Assembly: GCF_030929495.1 (NCBI RefSeq)
Contig: NZ_JAVFWN010000003.1
Coordinates: forward strand, 186,001-250,000
DNA length: 64,000 nt
Direction: 5' to 3'
Origin: Nocardioides sp. LHD-245
Lineage (GTDB): Bacteria; Actinomycetota; Actinomycetes; Propionibacteriales; Nocardioidaceae
Made by a program: the position numbers and the translations under genes. The notes under the pieces are model-generated. The model was not told where the DNA came from, did no database searches, and saw only the letters and a list, made by a program, of their open reading frames with translations. Every line of letters begins with the position of its first letter. Positions within the stretch are counted from its first letter, which is position 1. This document shows positions 1 to 6,852 of the stretch, piece after piece.

Positions 1-2
1 AT

Positions 3-209
3 GACGCGATGATGGTCGCCGTCGCAGCCCTGCGCGCCACCGGCGGAGACACGGACGGGGAGAAGATCGCCGACGCCATCGAGGGCCTGGGCACCCATGT
101 GGGCGTGACCGGCGCCTTCAAGTTCACCGCCGACGACCACAGCGGTCTCACGGTGGACGACGTCGCCGTGATCCAGTGGGACGGCTCCCGCTTCCTTCCC
201 GTGGAGTGA
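3..209 (+). CDS. ABC transporter substrate-binding protein, C-terminal fragment
   Basis: Only the last 68 codons are present; the gene begins before the window. The visible part is the typical end of a periplasmic-binding (Peripla_BP_6, LivJ-like) protein: an ADAIEGL helix, a TGAFKFTADDHSG segment and a final VIQWDGSRFLPVE strand, ending four bases before the next start. In this family the protein is a lipid-anchored extracytoplasmic receptor that delivers amino acids or other small organic ligands to the LivHMGF machinery. The four genes downstream are exactly that machinery, which supports the call. The ligand cannot be inferred from the fragment. Confidence 0.8.
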   Translation, partial: DAMMVAVAALRATGGDTDGEKIADAIEGLGTHVGVTGAFKFTADDHSGLTVDDVAVIQWDGSRFLPVE

Positions 210-212
210 TCC

Positions 213-1094
213 ATGGACACCGGTCTGCTCATCCAGGTCATCTTGTCCGGGCTCAGCGTCGGCGCGATCTACGCACTCGTCGCGGTCGGCTTCGGCGTGA
301 TCTTCAACGCCACGGGGGCGATCAACTTCGTCCAGGGCGAGTACGTCATGGTCGGCGGTCTGAGCGCGGCGATGCTCTACGAGGCCTGGGACGTGCCCGT
401 CCTGGTCGCCATCGTGGCCGCGGTCGCCGTGACGGTCCTGCTCGGTGTGCTCACCGAGTTCGGCCTGCTCGGCTTCGGACGGTTGCGCACCCCCGCGAGC
501 ATCACCATCGCGACCATCGCGATCGCCGTGATCGTCAAGGGCTCGGCGATGCTGATCTCCGACCGCGACACCTACGCCCTGCCGTCGGTCCTCGGAACGG
601 ACTCGCTGCAGGTGCTGGGCGCCTCGACGAGTCGGCAGACGGTGCTGAACCTGCTCCTCGCGGTCGCGGCGGTTGCGGCGCTCACCCTGTTCTTCCAGTG
701 CACCAAGCTGGGCACGACCCTGCGGGCGGCAGCCGGTGACTCGGAGACGCTCCAGACCTTCGGTGTCTCCTACCGGACCACCGCGCGCTGGGCGTTCGTC
801 ATCGCCGCTGCGTTGGGGGCCCTGGCCGGCGCCGGGCTGGCACCGCTGACGGTCATGTCGTTCGACTCGGGCACCCTGCTCGGGCTCAAGGGCTTCGCCG
901 CCGCGATGCTCGGCGGGCTCGGCAACCCGCGGGGCGCCCTGGCCGGAGGCCTGCTGCTGGGGATCGCCGAGGCCGTCATGTCGGGCTACGGCGCTGCGGC
1001 GTACGCCGACGTGGTCGCCTTCGTCGTGCTGCTGGCGATCCTCACGCTGCGGCCCACCGGCATGTTCGGCACGGCGCGGGCGGTGCGGACATGA
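213..1094 (+). CDS. livH: Branched-chain-type ABC transporter permease, LivH-like
   Basis: This 293-residue polytopic membrane protein has the LivH pattern: an N-terminal LSGLSVGAIYALVAVGFGVIFNATG block, the GAINFVQGEYVM loop, and a C-terminal KGFAAAMLGGLGNPRGALAGG motif that contacts the ATPases. About eight hydrophobic segments are visible. It forms half of the membrane channel of a HAAT-family importer. The ATG at 213 lies four bases after the preceding stop, so translation is probably coupled. The end overlaps the next start by four bases. LivHMGF paralogues import many substrates besides leucine, including amides, aromatic acids and urea, so the symbol denotes family and not substrate. 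Confidence 0.9.
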   Translation: MDTGLLIQVILSGLSVGAIYALVAVGFGVIFNATGAINFVQGEYVMVGGLSAAMLYEAWDVPVLVAIVAAVAVTVLLGVLTEFGLLGFGRLRTPASITIATIAIAVIVKGSAMLISDRDTYALPSVLGTDSLQVLGASTSRQTVLNLLLAVAAVAALTLFFQCTKLGTTLRAAAGDSETLQTFGVSYRTTARWAFVIAAALGALAGAGLAPLTVMSFDSGTLLGLKGFAAAMLGGLGNPRGALAGGLLLGIAEAVMSGYGAAAYADVVAFVVLLAILTLRPTGMFGTARAVRT

Positions 1095-2164
1095 GGGGCC
1101 GTCGCGACGCGGCCGGTGTGGTCCGGCGCCGACGCAAGGCCTGGGAGCTGTGGATCACGATCGGGCTGCTGGTGGTGTTGCCGCTGATCTCCGCGACGGA
1201 CTACTCCCTGCACATCTGGACCCGGATGGCGATCTTCCTGATCCTGCTCACCGGCCTGAACCTGATCCAGGGCGTGGCCGGGATGACCTCCCTGGCGCAG
1301 GCGGGCTTCTTCGGTCTCGGTGCGTACGCCGCGGGGATCTCCGCCGTGCGCTATGACCTGCCACCACTCGCGGCGCTCGTCGTGGCGCCGGTGGTCGTCA
1401 CGCTGGTCGCGCTGCTGGTGGGCGTGCTGTCGATGCGGCTCAAGGAGATCTACTTCACGATGGCGACCCTCGGTGCCGGGTTCGTGCTCTTCCTCCTGTT
1501 CGGGCGGATGGTCGAGCTGACCGGCGGCCCCAACGGGCTGGTCGGCATCCCGCCCTTCTCGATCGGCGGGCTGGAGTTCACCGAGCCGATCATGAGATAC
1601 GCCCTGGTCGCGGTCCTGGCGGCCCTGGGCGCCGTGGTGGCGCACAACCTCCTGGTGTCCCGGACCGGGCGGGCGCTGCGGGCCTACGGCGCCTCGGAAC
1701 CGGCCGCCCTGGCCGTCGGTGCCAGCCCCTTCCGGCTGCGTCTGCTGGCCTTCGGCCTGAGCGGCTTCTACGCCGGCGTCGCGGGTGCCCTCGAGGCGTT
1801 CGACGCGCGCTTCATCAGCCCGTCGACGTTCGACTTCATGACGGCGGTGCTGCTGGTCGTCGCGCTGGTGGTCTCCGGCGCCGGCCGGATGGTCGGGCCG
1901 ATCCTCGGTGCCCTGCTGCTCACCGGCATCGAGGTGTTCGCGGCCGACTACGCCGACTACGAGCCGCTGATCATGGGCGTGATCTTCCTGGTCGCGGTGC
2001 AGTTGTTCCCGCGCGGTGTCGCCGGCGAGCTGGCGGCCCGCTGGGAGGACCGGCGTGAGCGTGCCCAGCGCAGCGGGGAGTCGCTCGGCGACTCGTCGGC
2101 GCCGGCTGGAACGACGAGGACGGACGTCGGTACCCCGGCGATGACCGAGGAGCTGCGGCGATGA
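1091..2164 (+). CDS. livM: Branched-chain-type ABC transporter permease, LivM-like
   Basis: This is the second permease of the importer, 357 residues. It has the LivM signature LTGLNLIQGVAGMTSLAQAG near residues 50-70, an SMRLKEIYFTMATLGAGF segment, the GGPNGLVGIP loop and a late VVSGAGRMVGPILGALLLTG coupling region. The last 40 residues or so are hydrophilic and rich in Arg, Ser and Thr, a cytosolic tail not needed for the fold. The start overlaps the end of the LivH-like gene (ATGA). It should pair with that protein in the inner channel. Confidence 0.9.
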   Translation: MRGRRDAAGVVRRRRKAWELWITIGLLVVLPLISATDYSLHIWTRMAIFLILLTGLNLIQGVAGMTSLAQAGFFGLGAYAAGISAVRYDLPPLAALVVAPVVVTLVALLVGVLSMRLKEIYFTMATLGAGFVLFLLFGRMVELTGGPNGLVGIPPFSIGGLEFTEPIMRYALVAVLAALGAVVAHNLLVSRTGRALRAYGASEPAALAVGASPFRLRLLAFGLSGFYAGVAGALEAFDARFISPSTFDFMTAVLLVVALVVSGAGRMVGPILGALLLTGIEVFAADYADYEPLIMGVIFLVAVQLFPRGVAGELAARWEDRRERAQRSGESLGDSSAPAGTTRTDVGTPAMTEELRR

Positions 2165-2949
2165 GCACCGGCCTGGAGATCAGTGGCGTCAGCAAGGCCT
2201 ATGGCGGCCTGCAGGTCCTCCGTGACGTCACCCTGAGCGCTCCCGCCGGCTCGATCACCGCGGTGATCGGTCCCAACGGCGCGGGCAAGAGCACCCTCGC
2301 CAACGTGATCTCCGGGTTCGTCACCCAGGACGCGGGCACGGTCGCCGTCGACGGCACGACCTTGCCGCCGGGGCGTGCGATGACCCGGGCGTCGCGCCGG
2401 CTGGGCCGGACCTTCCAGAACCTCGAGGTGTTCACCGGGATGACGGTGCTGCAGAACGTCGCGATGGGCGCCTACTCGCGTCAGCGCGGAGGCCATCTGG
2501 CCGACCTCGTCCGCGGCCCTCGGGCCCGTCGCGACGAGCGGGCGGCCGACGAGGCGGCGTGGGCGCTGCTGGACAGGTTCGGGCTCGGGGGACGGGCCGA
2601 CTCACTGGTGGAGTCGCTGCCGTTCGGCGAGGCCAAGCTGGTCGAGATGGTGCGCGTACTGGCCATGGAGCCGGAGGTGGTGGTGCTCGACGAGCCGGCG
2701 GCCGGCCTGCCTCCGGCGAGCGCGCTGCCTCTGGCGCGGACGATCGCGGGCATGGCGGCGGACGGCATCGGCGTTCTCCTCATCGAGCACAACATGAAGC
2801 TCGTGATGAGCATCTCCGAGCACGTCGTGGTCCTCGATCAGGGCCAGGTGCTCACCGAGGGCACGCCGGCGCAGGTGCAGCAGGACAGCCGGGTGATCGA
2901 GGCCTACCTGGGGCCCGGCCCGACCACCACCGAGGAGCTCACGCGATGA
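2161..2949 (+). CDS. livG: ABC transporter ATP-binding protein, LivG-like
   Basis: This is one of the two cytosolic ATPases of the importer, 262 residues. Walker A is GPNGAGKS at residues 37-44. The TFQNLEVFTGMTVLQNV segment is typical of LivG. The signature motif is degenerate (LPFGEAKLVEM instead of LSYGQQR). Walker B is VVVLDEP with Asp177 and Glu178, and an IEHNMKLVM switch follows. A start/stop overlap of four bases links it to both neighbours. The altered signature is still compatible with activity, because other LivG-like proteins carry LPYGxQR variants. Confidence 0.9.
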   Translation: MSTGLEISGVSKAYGGLQVLRDVTLSAPAGSITAVIGPNGAGKSTLANVISGFVTQDAGTVAVDGTTLPPGRAMTRASRRLGRTFQNLEVFTGMTVLQNVAMGAYSRQRGGHLADLVRGPRARRDERAADEAAWALLDRFGLGGRADSLVESLPFGEAKLVEMVRVLAMEPEVVVLDEPAAGLPPASALPLARTIAGMAADGIGVLLIEHNMKLVMSISEHVVVLDQGQVLTEGTPAQVQQDSRVIEAYLGPGPTTTEELTR

Positions 2950-3665
2950 GCGGCGGCGAGGGACTGGTCGTCGAGGGCCTCACGGTGCGGTACGGCCGGG
3001 TCGAGGTCGTGCACGGGGTGGACTTCCGTGCCCTGCCCGGCCAGGTCACCTGCCTGGTCGGCAACAACGGCGCCGGAAAGACGACGACCATCCGCGGCGT
3101 CCTGGGGCTCCAGTCCAGCCGGGCCCGGCAGGTCACCTTCGACGGGCACTCGCTGAGCGGGATACCGCCGCACGCCGTGGCCAGGCGCGGCATCGCGCTG
3201 GTGCCCGAGGGCCGGCGGGTCTTCGCCGACCTCACCGTGCTGGAGAACCTCCGGATGGGTGCGGTCCGTCGCAGCGGCGGCTGGCGCGACACCACGACAC
3301 TGGGGGAGGTCTATGACCTGTTCCCCGAGCTGAGCGAGCGCAGCGACAGCCGCGCGGGACTGCTGTCCGGCGGTCAGCAGCAGATGCTGGCCATGGGGCG
3401 GGCGATGATGGCGCGTCCCGAGATGCTGGTCCTCGACGAGCCCTCGATGGGCCTGAGCCCGGTGCTGGTCAACCGGATCTACGAGGCGCTGGTCGCGCTG
3501 CGTGACCAGGGCTTCACGATCCTCCTCTCCGAGCAGAACGCCCATCTGGCGCTGGAGCTCGCCGATCACGCCTACATCCTCGAGACCGGCCACGTCGTCG
3601 AGGACGGCGTCGCCGGCGACCTGGCCGACTCCGCACGTGTCCGAGCGATCTACCTGGGAGCATGA
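2946..3665 (+). CDS. livF: ABC transporter ATP-binding protein, LivF-like
   Basis: This is the second importer ATPase, 239 residues. Walker A is GNNGAGKT at residues 39-46; the canonical signature LLSGGQQQMLA, Walker B MLVLDEPS and a LLSEQNAHLALELAD switch region follow. GIALVPEGRRVFADLTVLEN is the hallmark LivF segment. The ATG at 2946 overlaps the LivG stop, and an upstream extension in the same frame overlaps LivG coding sequence without homology, so it was rejected as start. LivF dimerises with LivG to drive uptake. Confidence 0.9.
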   Translation: MSGGEGLVVEGLTVRYGRVEVVHGVDFRALPGQVTCLVGNNGAGKTTTIRGVLGLQSSRARQVTFDGHSLSGIPPHAVARRGIALVPEGRRVFADLTVLENLRMGAVRRSGGWRDTTTLGEVYDLFPELSERSDSRAGLLSGGQQQMLAMGRAMMARPEMLVLDEPSMGLSPVLVNRIYEALVALRDQGFTILLSEQNAHLALELADHAYILETGHVVEDGVAGDLADSARVRAIYLGA

Positions 3666-3666
3666 C

Positions 3667-4491
3667 GTGGACCTCTATCTCGACCCGACCGCGCTGGCGG
3701 CGCTGCTCGACCGGCCCGACCTCCGTGACATCCGTGTCGTCGACACCCGGGCGTCCCTGGCCGACGGCCCCCGCGGCCGGGACCTGTGGGCGGCGGGGCA
3801 CATCCCGGGCGCGGTCCATGCCGACTGGCTCGCCGACTGGGGCACGACCGTCGACGGTGTCGAGGGAATGCTGCCCGAGGCGGAGGAGTTCGCGGCGGCG
3901 ATGTCGCGGCTGGGCATCGGTGACGACACCCTGGTCGTCGCCTACGACGACAACACGCTCTTCACCGCCTCGCGCCTGGCCTGGGCGCTGCTGCACCACG
4001 GCCACGAGCGGGTCGCCGTCCTCGACGGTGGCCTGCCCGCGTGGGAGCGGGCCGGGTTGCGGGTGACCGACGAGACGAGCGCCGTCCCGGAGCCCGCGCG
4101 CTTCGCCGTCCGGCCCACAGGCGGACTGCGCCGCTCGATGGCCGAGGTCCGCTCGCTGCTGGACCGCGACGGCGTGCGTCTGGTCGACTGCCGCATGGAC
4201 GAGACCTTCTCGGCGTCGGCGGGGCGGATCCCCGGCGCCACTCGGCTCCCCGCACCGACCCTGGTGGGGGACGACGGCCGGTTCAGACGGGGCGAGGAGG
4301 TGGCCGCACTGGCCGCGGCCGCCGGGGTCGACCGCGACGGACCGACCCTCCTCTACTGCGGCGGCGGCGTCTCGGCGGCCGCCGTACTCGTGGCGCTGCG
4401 TGAGGCCGGCTACGACAACCTGTCGCTGTACGACGGCTCGTGGTCGGAGTGGTCGCGCCACGAGGAGAACCCCGTGGAGGAGCACGCATGA
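3667..4491 (+). CDS. sseA: Thiosulfate/3-mercaptopyruvate sulfurtransferase, double rhodanese
   Basis: There are 274 residues in two rhodanese folds. The N-terminal domain has the rhodanese pattern (VVDTRASL, AGHIPGAVHADW) but Asp instead of the active Cys at VVAYDDNTLFTASRLAW. The C-terminal domain carries the persulfide-forming Cys231 in CGGGVSA, closer to the CGSGVTA loop of mercaptopyruvate sulfurtransferases than to the CRKGVTA loop of thiosulfate sulfurtransferases. The family moves sulfane sulfur from a donor to a thiol, making a persulfide. The GTG at 3667 is chosen because it starts the homologous region just after the LivF stop. The gene sits in the same transcript as a persulfide dioxygenase, suggesting a shared sulfur route. 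Confidence 0.82.
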   Translation: MDLYLDPTALAALLDRPDLRDIRVVDTRASLADGPRGRDLWAAGHIPGAVHADWLADWGTTVDGVEGMLPEAEEFAAAMSRLGIGDDTLVVAYDDNTLFTASRLAWALLHHGHERVAVLDGGLPAWERAGLRVTDETSAVPEPARFAVRPTGGLRRSMAEVRSLLDRDGVRLVDCRMDETFSASAGRIPGATRLPAPTLVGDDGRFRRGEEVAALAAAAGVDRDGPTLLYCGGGVSAAAVLVALREAGYDNLSLYDGSWSEWSRHEENPVEEHA

Positions 4492-4862
4492 GCACGACCC
4501 GTGGACCGGCGCCGCTCGGTGCCTACGCGCAGACGATCACCGTGGCCGGACTGTGCTTCGTCTCGGGCCAGGTGCCGGTCGACGGCGACGGCGAGCACCG
4601 CGACGACGTCGCCGGGCAGGCCGAGCAGGTGTTCTCCAACCTCGCGGCCTGTCTGGCCGACGAAGGCCTCGCGATGACCGACGTCGTGTCCATCACGACC
4701 TTCCTGCGCGACATCGCCGACGGGCCCGCGGTCTCGTCCGTGCGCGGTCGGTTCTTCGGGGACCACCGGCCGACGAGCACCGTGGTGGAGGTCTCCGGCC
4801 TCCTCGACCCGGCATGGCGCCTCGAGGTCCAGGCGATCGCCGTGACCCGCGACCAGGACTAG
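4488..4862 (+). CDS. RidA/YjgF family enamine/imine deaminase
   Basis: This 124-residue protein has the usual RidA length. It shows the family pattern YAQTITVAGLCFVSGQVPVD near the start and the conserved Arg in HRPTSTVVEVSGL. The final strand carries the conserved Glu in RLEVQAIAV. RidA-type proteins hydrolyse reactive enamines and imines made by dehydratases or during ring opening. Catabolic members such as RutC act on pathway intermediates. It overlaps the sulfurtransferase by four bases and precedes the molybdenum hydroxylase genes, so a role clearing a nitrogenous intermediate is a fair inference. Confidence 0.85.
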   Translation: MSTTRGPAPLGAYAQTITVAGLCFVSGQVPVDGDGEHRDDVAGQAEQVFSNLAACLADEGLAMTDVVSITTFLRDIADGPAVSSVRGRFFGDHRPTSTVVEVSGLLDPAWRLEVQAIAVTRDQD

Positions 4863-4874
4863 TCAGGAGCAAGC

Positions 4875-5495
4875 GTGCGCATCGACAACCGGTTCACCGT
4901 CCCCGCCAGCCCGGAGCGGGCCTGGGAGTTCCTCACCGACCTTGCCCGGGTCGCCCCGTGCCTGCCGGGGGCCACGGTGGAGTCCGTCGCGGACGACGTA
5001 CTCAGCGGTCGCGTGGCGCTCCGCATCGGGCCGATGAGCATGAACTACGCGGGCGAGGCCGCCTTCGTGGTCAAGGACGACGTCAACCGGATCGCCACGA
5101 TCCGGGCGGGCGGACGCGACGGTCGCGGTGGCGGCGCGGTCACGGCGACGATCAAGGCCGCGCTGGCCGAGGTCCCGGGGGGCTCGGAGGTGAGCCTGTC
5201 GACCGAGCTCGCGCTCACCGGCCGGGTCGCCCAGCTGGGCCAGGGGCCGATCAAGGAGGTCAGCGCCAAGCTGATGGGCCAGTTCGCCGACTGCCTCGCG
5301 ACCAGGATCGACCTGCCCGAGGCCGTGGACGCACCCGGTACGGAGGCGGCCACGCCCGCGCCGGCCGAACCGATCAACCTGCTCGACGCGTCGCTGGTGC
5401 CGACCCGGGCGCTTGCCGGTGGGGCGGTGGCGCTGGCGGCGGTGGTGGTCGGTGTGCTGCTCGGCCGGCGCCTGCGCACGATCGGGAGCCGCTGA
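4875..5495 (+). CDS. CoxG-like SRPBCC protein with C-terminal membrane anchor
   Basis: This 206-residue protein matches the CoxG (carbon monoxide dehydrogenase subunit G) family. It starts FTVPASPERAWEFLTDL, continues with VAPCLPGATVE and ends its SRPBCC domain in QFADCLATRI at about residue 150. A low-complexity Ala/Pro linker follows, then one hydrophobic segment (ALAGGAVALAAVVVGVLLG) and an Arg-rich tail. CoxG proteins help recruit or mature the molybdenum enzyme at the membrane. A GTG start follows a weak purine stretch (AGGAGCAA). The gene runs straight into the FAD subunit gene with a one-base overlap, as in cox-type operons. Confidence 0.82.
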   Translation: MRIDNRFTVPASPERAWEFLTDLARVAPCLPGATVESVADDVLSGRVALRIGPMSMNYAGEAAFVVKDDVNRIATIRAGGRDGRGGGAVTATIKAALAEVPGGSEVSLSTELALTGRVAQLGQGPIKEVSAKLMGQFADCLATRIDLPEAVDAPGTEAATPAPAEPINLLDASLVPTRALAGGAVALAAVVVGVLLGRRLRTIGSR

Positions 5496-6367
5496 TGTCC
5501 GACGTGCTCACCACGATGGCCTACGAGCGGGCGCGCAGCGTGCCCGAGGCACTCGTCCTGCTCGCCGAGGGTGGCGAGGACGCGCGTCCGATCTCGGGGG
5601 GCCAGAGCCTGGTGCCCATGATGAACCTCGGTCTCGCGGCGCCGGCCTTCCTCGTCGACGTCTCGGCCGTTCCGGGCCTGCGGACGATCACGGTCGAGGG
5701 CGAGCACCTGGTCATCGGCGCCGCGGTCACCCACGCGGAGCTCACCAGCGACCCGCTCGTGGCCGAGCATGCTCCCCTGCTGGCCCACGCCGCCCGTCAC
5801 ATCGGGAGCCAGCGGATCCGCAACCGCGGCACCATCGGTGGCTCGGTGGCCCATGGGGACGCCGCGGCCGAGCTGCCGGTGAGCTGCCACGCGCTCGAGG
5901 CGGACTACCGGATCGAGAGTGCGACCGGTGCCGAGCTGCGGGCAGCGGGTCCGTTCTCGCAGGGCTACTACCAGACAGACCTGGCACCGGGAGAGCTGGT
6001 GACCGCCATCCGGGTGCCGCTGCGCCCCGGGCACGGATGGGGCTTCCAGGAGTACTCCCGGCGTGCCGGCGACTTCGCACTGGCCTCCGCCGCCGTGGGC
6101 GTCCGGTTGGAAGGCGAACGGATCGGCGAGGTGGCGATCGCGGTGACCGGAGCGGCCGACCGGCCGATCCGCCTGGGCGAGCTGGAGCGGAGTCTGACCG
6201 GGCAGGGCGTGGCATCGGCCGTCCGCTCGGTCGCCGGTCTGGCCGCCGAGCTCACGGTGGCCGACGACCCCTATTGCGCCGGCGCGGACCGCGGCCGGTT
6301 GATCGAGGTGATGGTGGAGCGAGCCGTGCGCGACGCGTGCGCCGATGTGAGGAAGGGCCGGCCGTGA
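5495..6367 (+). CDS. Molybdenum hydroxylase FAD-binding medium subunit
   Basis: This 290-residue FAD subunit belongs to the xanthine dehydrogenase/CO dehydrogenase family. FAD-contact motifs are visible: ARPISGGQSLVPMMN near residues 32-46 and RNRGTIGGSVAHGDAAAELP near residues 110-129. The C-terminal CO_deh_flav_C domain includes EYSRRAGDFALASAAVGV. It passes electrons from the iron-sulfur subunit to an external acceptor. The ATG at 5495 overlaps the previous stop. Gene order (G, M, S, L) is that of many cox-like clusters. Confidence 0.9.
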   Translation: MSDVLTTMAYERARSVPEALVLLAEGGEDARPISGGQSLVPMMNLGLAAPAFLVDVSAVPGLRTITVEGEHLVIGAAVTHAELTSDPLVAEHAPLLAHAARHIGSQRIRNRGTIGGSVAHGDAAAELPVSCHALEADYRIESATGAELRAAGPFSQGYYQTDLAPGELVTAIRVPLRPGHGWGFQEYSRRAGDFALASAAVGVRLEGERIGEVAIAVTGAADRPIRLGELERSLTGQGVASAVRSVAGLAAELTVADDPYCAGADRGRLIEVMVERAVRDACADVRKGRP

Positions 6368-6852
6368 CCGAGGCGATGGGAAGCGTGGAGACGACGATCA
6401 CCCTGAACGGCGCGGAGGTCACCGGGTACGCACCGGCCGACACCACATTGCTGCGGTGGCTGCGCGAGCAGGCGCACGCCTACGAGGTCAAGGAGGGCTG
6501 CAACGAGGGGACCTGTGGCACGTGCACCGTCCTCGTCGACGGTCGCGCCGCGACCGGCTGCACGACCCTCGCGGTCCAGGTCGCCGGCAGTGAAGTGGAG
6601 ACCAGCGTCTCGCTGTCCGACGGCGACGAGCTGAGCCCACTGCAGGCCTGCTTCTGGGAGAGCGGTGCCGCCCAGTGCGGGTTCTGCACCCAGGGGATGC
6701 TGATGTCGGCCGTGGAGCTGCTGCGCTCGGGCGAGGAGGTCACGCCCGCCACGGTGCGTGAGCACCTGCACGGCAACCTGTGCCGCTGTACGGGCTACCA
6801 AGCCATCGTCGATGCCGTGGTCCGCGCGGCCGAGGAGGGGGCGACCCGATGA
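6364..6852 (+). CDS. Molybdenum hydroxylase [2Fe-2S] small subunit
   Basis: This 162-residue electron-transfer subunit has both expected iron-sulfur sites. The N-terminal plant-type cluster is CNEGTCGTC plus a later Cys in ATGCTTL. The C-terminal cluster is formed by QCGFCTQGM and NLCRCTGYQAIVDAV. The length and spacing are standard for the family. A GTG start overlaps the FAD-subunit stop, and the end overlaps the large-subunit start by four bases. It links the molybdenum centre to FAD. Confidence 0.92.
   Translation: MTEAMGSVETTITLNGAEVTGYAPADTTLLRWLREQAHAYEVKEGCNEGTCGTCTVLVDGRAATGCTTLAVQVAGSEVETSVSLSDGDELSPLQACFWESGAAQCGFCTQGMLMSAVELLRSGEEVTPATVREHLHGNLCRCTGYQAIVDAVVRAAEEGATR

Noticed and set aside
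4400-5494. Upstream extension of the FAD subunit of the Mo hydroxylase
   Set aside because: The extension overlaps RidA and CoxG coding sequence and is Arg/Gly-rich; the ATG at 5495 overlapping the previous stop starts the family N-terminus.
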